Shown here: positions 36,983 to 45,226 of the stretch, one piece after another
Position numbering within the stretch: the first letter of the stretch is position 1
Layout of the letters: every line of letters begins with the position of its first letter
Source: Candidatus Streptomyces philanthi
Lineage (GTDB): Bacteria; Actinomycetota; Actinomycetes; Streptomycetales; Streptomycetaceae
DNA length: 64,000 nucleotides
Reading direction: 5' to 3'
Assembly: GCA_018114805.1 (NCBI GenBank)
Contig: CP073042.1
Span: 310,001 to 374,000, forward strand
Notes under the pieces: generated by a model
Databases searched by the model: none
Seen by the model: only the letters and a program-made list of their open reading frames with translations
Told to the model about the DNA's origin: nothing
Program-made: the position numbers and the translations under genes

Positions 36983-39621
36983 TCATCGGGGGCCGACCAC
37001 CTCGGCCCAACGGCCCAGGGCCGCGGCGGGCCAGTCCACCCACTCGATGTGGGGGTGGGGGGTGGTGGTGGGCCGCGGCCTCGGCGCCGGCGAGCCAGGA
37101 GGAGACCACGGGGACCCAGTAGGTGTTGCCGCCCGAGGCACGGGTGCGCGCGTCGAGGTCGGAGCGGAGCCGGTGGGCGCGCTCCCGGTCGCCGGCGCGG
37201 GTGCGCAGGAGGATCTCGGCCACGTCCGCGAGGTTGTGGCCGCCCCAGTAGCCGATCGAGTCCGGCAGCCGACGCGTGCCCTCGACCGCCTGCTCGGCCG
37301 TGTTCTGGTCCCCGGTCACCGCCGCGGCCACCGCCTCGGCCGAGCGAATCTTGACGAGTTCGACGGGGTTGGGCACGAGGTCGAGGAGCACCCGGGCGTC
37401 GGCCGCCGCCTCGGTGACGGTGGCCGTCTCCCCCCGACCAGCAGGCCGTCTGGGCCAGGTTGGTCAGTGCCTTGGCCTCGGCGGCTGCCAGCCCGTGGCC
37501 ACGGGCCAACTCGATCGCTTCCCGATAGGCCGCCGGTGGCCTCGGCGAAGCGGGCGTTCACCCGCCAGATGTGCCCGATCAGCCGCAGGCGCTCCCCCTC
37601 GTCCGCCGCGTCCCGGCTGCGCCGCTCCCGCAGGGCGGTCAGCGCGGTGGCGAACCGCCCGCCCAGGTAGTCGTAGTCGCAGAGCCAGTAGCTGGCCGCG
37701 CCGTCGAACTCGCCATCCACCAGGTCCCGGTAGATCGCCGCGGCGCCGGTGTAGTCGCCGTGGTTACGCAGCGCGTGGGCGAGGTGGAGACGTACGAGCT
37801 GCGCAGTCACGCTGGTCGGGGGCAGCGTGGTGGCGGCGTCGGTAAGCGCGTCGACGGCCGCCTGGGCTCGCCCGGTACGCCGCAGCCGTACGCCACGGAT
37901 GGCCGCACGGATGGCCGTGAACTCGGGCACGCCCGTGGCGGCATCGGACCAGGCCCGCCCCCACCTCCATCGACTGGCCGGCCATCACCAGGCGCTGGGT
38001 GGCGAGCGCCATCCAGTCGTCGAAGATGCCGTAGTCGGCGGCCAGCTTCAGTCCGGACTCCAGCACCTGCGCCGTCGCGGACCGGCTGGCGGTCGGCCCC
38101 ACGCGCTCGCCGAGCCGACGCAACAGGCGGGCGGCCACCTCCCGCCGGTCGCGGTGTGACCAACCGTCGGCGAGCCCGCGGTCCGCCTCCTTGATGGCGG
38201 AGCGCAGCGCCAGGTGCAGGGAGTAGGGCAATTCGTGGGCGTCGTCATGGGTCAGGAACGGACGGCGCAGGAACCGCGCCACGGAGCCGTCGGGGAGCCC
38301 GGGCTGTCCGGCCCGCAGCAGGTCGGCGTCCACGCGGTCGATGAGCGCGGCCGTGCGCACCAGGTGGTGCTCTTCAGGTGACAGGTCCCTGATCGAGCGG
38401 GCGGCGACGGCCGTGAACGAGCCGCCGAAGTCCTCGACCGACGGCTGCCCGCCGCGCGCCAGCAGCTCGACGAAGTACGACACGGACAGGTCCAGGTAGA
38501 GGGGGAGCCCGCCGCAGCCGGAGATGATGCGTTCGCGGACCGCGGCCGGCATCGCGGGCTCGCCGTCCCGGGTCAGCGCCTCCCGGAGGTAGCTGTCGGC
38601 GTCGGAGTCGGAGAGGTAGCCCACCAGGTGCTGGCGCAGCTCGACCGAGTCGTTGTTGAAGTGCAGCTGCGGCCAGCGCTCGGGGCCGGTGAAGTCCAGT
38701 TCGCCGCTCGTGTGCCCGTCGGCCCAGTCGATCCGGTTCCGGCCGGTCAGCACGTAGAGCACGTTGGGCATCAGGTAGACGCAGCGCTGCACGAACCGCT
38801 CCACCGTGCGGTCGGGCCAGCCGCCCAGGACCTCGAACGTGTCGAGGAAAACGCACACCCGTGGTCGACGGCCCCGTCGCGGCTGTCGTTCCAGGTCCCA
38901 TGCCAGGAGGTAGGGGAAGAACGACAGCGTTTCGTAGTCGGCGTCAGCTTCGACCAGTTCCGCGAAGAGTTCGCAGTCGGCCAGCAACCGCCCCTCCCGC
39001 ACCCGATCCCGGATGGCCCGGTACGTGCCGATCGCCGCGCGGTGCGCCAGCCCCGCCAGGCCGCCGACCTCGGAGGGGACGACCTGACTGATGCTCGCCG
39101 CCATCTGCTCGCTGAGCCCGACGCCGCGCGAGGCGCGGCGCACCCCACCGGTGAGGCGTCCAGGAATTCCCGTAACGCCTCGCCAGGGTGGGCGCGGGCC
39201 CAGTAGGAGGCCAGCGCCAGGTCGAAGGCGGGCCAGCGGTCCCCCAGTTGCCCGAGCCCCGCCCGCAACCGCAGCAGCAGTGTCTCGATGTCGGTCGCGC
39301 CCTCCTCAGCGACGTCGACGCGTACGGACACGGCGTCACCGTGCCCTCGCCCTGGGCGTCGGCCAGGAAGCGCCGCTCCAGTTCGTGGGAGAGCGTCGTC
39401 TTGCCGATGCCCCCGACCCCGTAGAAGGTCAGCACGTTGCAACGGCCCTGGGCGCGGTCGACGACCGGTGAGATCGACGCCTCGTCCAGCCGCCGGTGGA
39501 GGGCTTCCAGCGACTGGCCGAAGGCAGTGACCTCGTTGGTTCTGTTGGTGAACACTTGCTGTGCAGCAACGGTGGACTCCATGCCGCTCATGAACGCAGC
39601 ACGCAGGTTCACTCGTGCCAT
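36983..39621 (-). pseudogene. STAND-like NTPase with C-terminal TPR-like region, many frameshifts
   Basis: About 880 residues when reassembled from ATG 39621 (GAGGAGG at 39627-39633) to TGA 36983. Residues 30-130 carry VFTNRTNEVTAFGQSLEALH and the P-loop NVLTFYGVGGIGKTTLSHEL. Then come a helical stretch (YRAIRDRVREGRLLADCELF), Walker B RVCVFLDTFEVLGGWPDRTV, and a sensor-like VLYVLTGRNRIDWAD. Helical repeats resembling TPRs fill the C-terminal half (ALTDAATTLPPTSVTAQLVR, GDYTGAAAIYRDLVDGEFDG, GDRERAHRLRSDLDARTRAS). Frame changes occur near 39345, 39160, 37955, 37545, 37430 and 37060. The architecture is that of signalling or defence NTPases; the N-terminus has no recognisable effector domain, so the role is open. 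Confidence 0.7.
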
Positions 39622-40083
39622 CCCCAGCCTCCTCAGGCAGCACATCGGGTCGCTTCGCAGCCGACCGTAGCGCGCGGGTGGTGATCACGTAAGAGGGCGG
39701 TGCGCCACGGTGGTGGCGCGCTCGCCGAGAGTCGGATCTCGGGCCGTGTGAACGGCAGTCAGCCGTGACTCTTCCGACTCGGCGCCCCTACGGTGAGCAC
39801 CCTGCTCGTGTGCCGTAGATCCTCGGGGAGGTGGTCCGCCGGGACGGGGCCGAGGGCGCCCCGATAGGCCGCGGTGGCCTCGGCGCGGCGCGAGTTCGCC
39901 GAGTTCGGCAGCCGCGCGCGGCCGGTCGCCGTCTGCGCGGTGTCGGGCACGCGGTCGGAACCCAGGTGCGAGAGGAGGGCGAACTCCTCGCTCAGGGAAA
40001 GGGGTTGAAGGGTGGGGCGACGAGCCAGCCATGGAACTCGTCCTGACGTCGTGCCACCCTGCCCGCGTGCGGGGCGGGGCGGG
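39622..40083. other. Gap, possible gene remnant on the minus strand
   Basis: Two minus-strand pieces in adjacent frames read DEFHGWLVAPPFNPFP and LSEEFALLSHLGSDRVPDTA ... LPEDLRHTSRVLTVGAP. They may be the remains of a short coding region before the STAND gene, but I recognise no family and chance is possible. Confidence 0.3.
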
Positions 40084-40767
40084 CTAGCGGTGGAAGCGGG
40101 TGGTCTCGCTCAGTTCCGCGCGCGGCACCGCGATGTTGCTCCACGGAGACGAGGTGTCGGCGTAGCCAAAGGAGATGCCGTACATGAGCTTGCCCTCGTC
40201 GATGCCCAGCGAGGCGCGGATGGTGTCCGCGTAGAAGCCGAGCAGCCCCTGCGGGCAACTGGCCACGCCGTACGCGGTCATGGCCAGCAGCAGCGTCTGG
40301 GCGTACATGCCGGTGTCGTTGGCCATGCGTTCCTCGGCGCCCAGCGGCATGAAGAGCAGGGCGACGTGCGGGGCCCCGTAGAAGCGCACGCTCTCCCGGT
40401 TCACCACCGCCCGCCCGGCCAGGTCGTCCTGGGCCACGCCCATGGCCTGGTACATCACGGCGCCGGCCTGGCTGCGCCGCTCCTGGTGGACGCCGGTGTA
40501 CATGGCGTGGTCGTACGCGAAGTCAAGGGACAGCCGACCCTCGTCGGCGGCGGCCAGCAGGTCGCGGCTGAGGCGCTCCCGCGCCGCCCCGCTGACGACC
40601 TCGACCTGCCAGGGCTGGGTGTTGGAGCTGGAGGGCCCCGCGCCGGCCAGCGCGAAGACGCTCCGCAACGTCGCGTCGGGCACGGGGTCGGACCGGTAGG
40701 CGCGCACGGCGCGGCGGGAGCGGATGAGGCGCTCGGCGTACTCCGGCCGGAGGTCGGTGATGGTCAT
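40084..40767 (-). CDS. Nitroreductase-family flavoprotein
   Basis: Intact 227-residue FMN-dependent nitroreductase. ATG 40767 with GGGAG upstream. N-terminal RSRRAVRAYRSDPVPDATLR and GPSSSNTQPWQVEVVSGAAR form the FMN-phosphate site. The C-terminal AYGVASCPQGLLGFYADTIR and ISFGYAD match NfnB-like members. It would reduce nitroaromatics or quinones with NAD(P)H. It is downstream of the interrupted TetR gene on the same strand, which may regulate it. Confidence 0.9.
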   Translation of the reverse strand: MTITDLRPEYAERLIRSRRAVRAYRSDPVPDATLRSVFALAGAGPSSSNTQPWQVEVVSGAARERLSRDLLAAADEGRLSLDFAYDHAMYTGVHQERRSQAGAVMYQAMGVAQDDLAGRAVVNRESVRFYGAPHVALLFMPLGAEERMANDTGMYAQTLLLAMTAYGVASCPQGLLGFYADTIRASLGIDEGKLMYGISFGYADTSSPWSNIAVPRAELSETTRFHR

Positions 40768-41079
40768 GAGGGCACTCCCTGTGGGTTGGCGAGCGGGTGG
40801 GTGGATGAGTGGGTCAGTGGGTGGGGGGTGCGGATGAGTGAGGTGGGTGCGCGTACGAGTGGGGGGATAAACACGCATATAACGCCGTGGGGTGGGCGTG
40901 CCGGTAGCGTGCGCACGGATGCGGGGCGGGCGCGGGTGACGGGGGTACGGCGGGTGGGCGCGCGGCAGCGCGGGGCGGCGCCCGGCGACTTCGGGCGCAA
41001 GCGGGGCGGGTTGGGGTGAGGGTCGGCGCGCGGCGGGGCGCGGTGGTGGCGGTTCAGCCCCGCGGCGGCGGAGCGGCGC
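40768..41079. other. Gap with GTGGG-rich low-complexity DNA before nitroreductase
   Basis: Irregular repeats of GTGGGTG / GGATGAGTG fill 40790-40865. AAACACGCATATAACGC at 40870-40886 is AT-rich and may be the nitroreductase promoter. No gene seen. Confidence 0.4.
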
Positions 41080-41664
41080 TTACCTGCGCAGGTGGGAGGC
41101 GATGGCGCGGTCCGCGGCCTCGATCAGCGTCGCCCGGGAGCGCTCGACCGAGTGGAACTGGGCGGTGGCGCTGCCCCCTTCCAGCAGGATCTGGAGCGTG
41201 TACGCCAGACCGTCCGGGTCGCTCACCGGGAGCCGCGCGACCAGCGCGGTCAGCCGGCGCAGGTACTCCGCCTTGAGCTCGTCGACGGCCTACCGCACCG
41301 GGTGGTCCCGGTCGGGGAACTCGATCGCGGCGTTGGCGACGACGCAGCCACGGTAGCCGGGTGTCCCCATCTCCCCCGCGACCCGGGCGATGACGTGCCG
41401 AAGCTGCGCCAAGTCGTCGTCGGGACATGCCCGCTCCGCCGCCTCGAACGACGCGAGCCCGGCGACCGCCTGGGCACGCAGGTAGGCGACGGCGAGGTCG
41501 TCCTTGGACCCGAAGTTGCGGTACAGGCTCGGCTTGCCGACGCCGGAGGTCGCCGCGATCTCCGCCACGCCGACCGAGCGGATGCCCTCGCGGGAGAACA
41601 ACTCGCAAGCGGCGTGCCAGACCCGCTCGCCCGCCGGTGAGCGGATTCCGCTGCCGTCGACCAT
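41080..41664 (-). pseudogene. TetR-family regulator with in-frame TAG
   Basis: A 194-residue TetR regulator if TAG 41290-41292 is read through. ATG 41664 (MVDGSGIRSPAGERVWHAAC). HTH: LFSREGIRSVGVAEIAATSG, VGKPSLYRNFGSKDDLAVAY. The C-terminal domain is of the TetR_C class with cysteines (GTPGYRGCVVANAAIEFPD). After FPDRDHPVR the stop occurs, and the same frame continues AVDELKAEYLRRLTALVARL and DGLAYTLQILLEGGSATAQF to TAA 41080. A perfect 20-bp palindrome lies 88 bp before the start. It probably represses itself and the downstream nitroreductase. Confidence 0.82.
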
Positions 41665-41751
41665 CCGTGCGCCCCTTCCTCGCTGCGCGGGCCCGTTTTC
41701 GCGCCCCGCGCGAACGCGTGGCGACGGCGCGCCCATCGGGGGCGCCCACCA

Positions 41752-41771
41752 CGCGTACCGATCGGTACGCG
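41752..41771. promoter_or_regulatory. Perfect 20-bp palindromic TetR operator candidate
   Basis: CGCGTACCGATCGGTACGCG is its own reverse complement. It lies in the promoter region of the TetR gene; the core TACCGATCGGTA resembles operators of many TetR repressors, including tetO-like and AcrR-like sites with CGGT half-sites. Confidence 0.75.
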
Positions 41772-41862
41772 GCGGGGTCAACTCGGCCTGGCGGCGCCGA
41801 CGGCAGCGCGCGGGTGACCACCGGAGGCCAGCCCGACCCGGAGGTCACCCGCTCACGAAAAA

Positions 41863-41907
41863 TCCGCCCTGGCGCGCGGAGGGGAGTTCGGAACGCGCCA
41901 GGGCGGA
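41863..41907 (-). terminator. Strong leftward intrinsic terminator without an upstream gene
   Basis: TCCGCCCTGGCGCG (41863-41876) pairs perfectly with CGCGCCAGGGCGGA (41894-41907). On the minus strand the stem is followed directly by TTTTTC (41857-41862). No leftward gene exists between here and the response regulator, which is on the other strand, so the transcript it would end is unknown. Confidence 0.7.
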
Positions 41908-42030
41908 ACTGCCGTGCCCCGTGAGGGGGGAGCGGGGCTCGGCCGGGGGTTGTGGTCTGTGGTGCGGTCGCGGTGAGCGCCGCACGGACGGGGAGAACGA
42001 GGAGGGTGGAGCGGTTCCGGAAGAGGGACG

Positions 42031-42068
42031 AGGCGGTCGGTGCCGGGGGGGGAACACCGACCGCCTCG
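42031..42068. other. Second strong hairpin (GAGGCGGTCGGTG / CACCGACCGCCTC)
   Basis: Perfect 13-bp arms (42031-42043 and 42056-42068) around a loop containing eight G. Located 168 bp before the response regulator start. Together with the terminator at 41863 it frames a ~120-bp non-coding segment that could be a small RNA or a 5' leader structure. Confidence 0.55.
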
Positions 42069-42235
42069 CACGGTCGGGGGAGGCCGTGACGTGGCCCACA
42101 TGTTGCCCGTGGGTTACCTCATTGTCTCGCTTCCGGTATTAAAAGACGTTGTGGTCATTGAGTTCACGTCCGGCGCGGGGGAAGAGCACAGCCATGTCCG
42201 CTCCAGGGCGGGCCGCACAAGCAAGGGGGGCGTCG

Positions 42236-42910
42236 ATGACCAGAGTCCTGGTCGTGGACGACGACTTCATAGTCGCCAGGCTGCACAGCCGCTGCGTCGC
42301 GGCCACGGAGGGGTTCACCGTGGCCGGAATGGCCCACAGCGGATCGGAGGCGTTGCGCGCCGCGGAGTTACTACGGCCCGACCTCGTCCTGCTCGACGTC
42401 TACCTGCCGGACATGGACGGGCTGAGCGTGCTGCGCGAGTTGCGGGCGCGCGACCCGCGGCACCAGGTGGACGCGTTGTTCATCACGGCGGCGCGGGACA
42501 CGCACACCATCCGCACCGCGCTGCGCTCCGGGGCGCTCTACTACCTGATCAAACCGTTCCATCAGAGCGCCCTCCAGGAGCAGTTGCGACACATCGGCGC
42601 GCTGCGCAGCCGGTTGGCCGGCCTGGACGAGGCGAGCCAGGAGGACGTGGACCAGATCTTCGGCACCCAGCCGCCGGGTTCGCGGGAGTTGCCGAAGGGG
42701 CTCGCGCAGCACACGGCGGAGTTGGTGGAGCGGGTGCTGCGCGAGCACCCGCAGGGGTTGTCCGCCTCGGAGTGCGCGGCGGTCGGGACGCTGTCCCGGG
42801 TGAGCGCGCGCCGCTACCTGGAGTACTTCGCCGAGACGGGGCGGGCCGACGTCACGTTGCGCTACGGGGGGACGGGGCGGCCCGAGCGGCGCTACCGGTG
42901 GGTGGCCTGA
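42236..42910 (+). CDS. Response regulator, CitB/DctR type (orphan)
   Basis: Intact 224-residue regulator. ATG 42236 has GGGGGG about 7 bp upstream; an in-frame ATG at 42194 is also possible. Receiver domain: TRVLVVDDDFIVARLHSRCV, phosphoacceptor in LVLLDVYLPDMDG, Lys in YYLIKPFHQSAL. The C-terminal half (KGLAQHTAELVERVLREHPQ, SASECAAVGTLSRVSARRYL) is the HTH of CitB/DctR/DcuR-type regulators, which answer to a CitA-like citrate or dicarboxylate sensor kinase. No kinase is adjacent. The CitMHS transporter at 19.9 kb is a possible target (inference). Confidence 0.9.
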   Translation: MTRVLVVDDDFIVARLHSRCVAATEGFTVAGMAHSGSEALRAAELLRPDLVLLDVYLPDMDGLSVLRELRARDPRHQVDALFITAARDTHTIRTALRSGALYYLIKPFHQSALQEQLRHIGALRSRLAGLDEASQEDVDQIFGTQPPGSRELPKGLAQHTAELVERVLREHPQGLSASECAAVGTLSRVSARRYLEYFAETGRADVTLRYGGTGRPERRYRWVA

Positions 42911-43079
42911 GCGCCCGACCCAGCCGTGCGCGGGGGCGGGCACGGCCCCGCGCACGGCCCGCGCCGCTTCCCCGCCGCCGTACCCCTCAGCCCGGCCCGC
43001 GCCGCTCCCCCGCCCCCGTGACACGGGGCGCGGGCCGCCCCGGCTCCCCCCGGGGGGCCGGCCGGGGCATGGCGGGCCG

Positions 43080-43580
43080 CTAGAAGGCCAGCAGCGCGTC
43101 GAAGCCGCCCGCGCGGGCCAGCTGTTCCAACTCGTCCAGGGCCGCCCGGGCCCGGCCCGCCGCGTGCGGGTCGCGCTCGGTCAGGCCGCTCTCGGCGAAC
43201 TCGTCCTCGTCCAGGCGAAGCACCGTGCCGCCGTCGGCCGAGCGCCACAGGTCCAGGTAGAGGTAGTCGACCACGAGCGCGTCGCCCGCGACCCGGGTCG
43301 GCCGCGTGACGTCGCAGTACCAGCCCTTGAGCTGGCCACCAGCGGTGCGGACCTCCTTGATCGCGAACCAGCGGCCGCGCCAGTAGTGCTCGGTGAACAC
43401 GTCGCCGCGCTCGAAGCGGACGAAGCCGAAGTCCCGGACGCCCGCGCCGGCCTACGGCGCGCGCACGACGAGGTGCCCGCCGTCGTCGCCCAACACCTCC
43501 GCCGGGTAACTGACCTTCGGCCGCTCCCCCTTGACCAGCCTGACCGTCACCGTGCCACCCGGAAGCAGGGTGTGTGCCAT
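43080..43580 (-). pseudogene. DUF402-family protein with in-frame TAG
   Basis: A 166-residue protein if TAG 43452-43454 is read through. ATG 43580. MAHTLLPGGTVTVRLVKGER then HLVVRAP-stop-AGAGVRDFGFVRFERGDVFT. DUF402 core: EHYWRGRWFAIKEVRTAGGQ, LKGWYCDVTRPTRV, VVDYLYLDLWRSADG, DEDEFAESGL. Related Streptomyces proteins appear to have Trp at the stop position (TGG to TAG), from memory. Some DUF402 proteins hydrolyse nucleoside di- or triphosphates; the role here is unknown. It lies after the siderophore operon on the same strand, separated by ~200 bp. Confidence 0.8.
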
Positions 43581-43775
43581 GTGCGACCTCTCTCGTGTAC
43601 GAACCGTGCGCCGGCGCTCGCGCCCGGGTACGCCGAGACCTGGCCCGCGCCCCGTCGGGGCGGGCCGGCGCCCGGCCGGGCCGTGCGGCGGCCGGCGCTC
43701 GACCCTGCCCCATCACCGGGCGCGCGGACCACCCGTTTTCCCCACCCGGGCCACCTAGGCCACCCAGGCCGCCAG

Positions 43776-43823
43776 TCAGTACGGGGCGCTGCCCAGGTAT
43801 CAGTACGGGGCGCTGCCCAGGTA
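43776..43823. repeat. 24-bp tandem duplication including a stop codon
   Basis: Perfect copies at 43776-43799 and 43800-43823. On the minus strand the unit encodes YLGSAPY plus TGA, so the last seven codons and stop of the decarboxylase gene are repeated downstream of the first stop. Confidence 0.93.
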
Positions 43824-45226
43824 GTGGAAGACGGGTCGGGGGTGCATCAGGAAGTCGTGGTGGGAGAGATGTTCCACGCGTACACGCCGGCGAGCGCGAA
43901 CACGACGCGGTCGGCGGCGCGCAGCCGAGTGGCCAGCACGTCCTTGGGGGTGCACAACTGGCCGGTGAGGGTGACCGGCTCGCCCGTCACGGCCGGCCTG
44001 GGCCAGGGGCGGGGCCACTCGTCCACGGGCAGCACGGCGAACGGCTGGTCGTGGCCCTTGGTCGCGGGGGTGCGCAGGTGGTGCGTGCCGCCGCGGAGCA
44101 CCGCGAACGCCTCCCCCTGGCTGTGCTTGACGTCGAGCACCTCGGTCACGTACCAGCCGCAGTACGCGGCCAGCGCCCGACCCGGTTCGATGCGCAGGGT
44201 GAACTCCGTTTAACGGGCGGCGAGTTCGCCGAGCCCGGCGCCATACGCGGCCCAGTCGAAGCGCTCGCCCGGGCGCCCGTAGTCGACGGCCATGCCGCCG
44301 CCGACGTTAACCTCGGTGAGCTGCGCGGCGAACCACGGGCCGGCCTCAGTGGCCAGAGTGCGGGCGAAGCCCGCGATCCGGCCGGCCACGGCGAGCTGGG
44401 CCCGGGCGTCGAGCCCGCTGGCCAGGTGGGCGTGGATGCCGCGCAGTCGCAGGCCCGCCCGGGTGGCCGCGCCCTCCTCGGCGAAGGCCGGCAGCAGCAG
44501 CCGGAGCTGGTCCGGGTCGAGGCCGAAGTGGCTGGGCAGGCCGCCCATGGCCAGCACCGGCCGGGGGCTGGCGCCCGGGCAGGACTCGGGGGCCACCCGC
44601 TGCGTCGGGACGTGTTCGCTGTCGGTCTCGCGCTGCGGGCCGCCGTGGGCCTCCACGGGCAGCCCGGCGTCCGGCTCGGCCGGCAGGTTGACCCGCAGCA
44701 GGACGCCGACCGGGCGCGCGTCCGCGTCGGGGCGGGCCGCTACCAGGCCGATCAGCAGCCGCAGTTCGTGTTCGCTCTCCACGTGGAAGCGCTGCACCCC
44801 GAGGTCGAGGGCGCGGCGCAGCTCAGCCTCGGTCTTGCCCGGTCCGCCGAAGGCCAGCGGTGCGCCGGGCACGGCGGACCCGACGTGGGCCAGCTCCCCG
44901 CCGGAGGCCACCTCGTAGCCGGTGACGTGGGCGGCGATGGCCCGCAGGATCTCGGCGGCGGGGTTGGCCTTGGCCGCGTAGTACAGCTCCACGGCGGGCG
45001 GCAGCGCGCTGCGCACGGCCGCGACGTGCGCCTCGAGGCCGTCCAGGTCGTACACGTACGCGGGCAGATCGTCCGGCGGCAGGTCGCGCACGTGGGTCAG
45101 GGCGCGCGGGCTGACCAGTTCGTGCGCGGCGTCGGCCGGATTAAGGAGCGGTGCGGCGGACGCGTCGGGGCGGCAGCCGGGGGTGGGGTCGGGGCTGGTC
45201 GAGCGGGGGCCGTACGGGTAGGTCAT
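43800..45226 (-). pseudogene. PLP-dependent DAP/ornithine-type decarboxylase of the siderophore operon (PvsE-like), with TAA and frameshift
   Basis: Fold-type III PLP decarboxylase, about 475 residues. ATG 45226 overlaps the previous gene's TGA by four bases (ATGA). PLP lysine in AVELYYAAKANPAAEILRAI; GGMAVDYGRPGERFDWAAYG is the phosphate-binding region; C-terminal RIEPGRALAAYCGWYVTEVL and LTGQLCTPKDVLATR. TAA 44210-44212 follows GAGLGELAAR, and the same frame continues TEFTLRIEPG. A frame change near 43870 leads to SHHDFLMHPRPVFHYLGSAP. In vibrioferrin-type pathways this enzyme decarboxylates the citryl-serine (or diamino acid) intermediate. The position after two NIS synthetases supports that class. 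Confidence 0.82.

Noticed and set aside
43800..45226. Plain lysine-biosynthesis lysA
   Set aside because: The fold and motifs fit, but the ATGA overlap with an IucA/IucC gene and the iron box upstream place it in siderophore synthesis.
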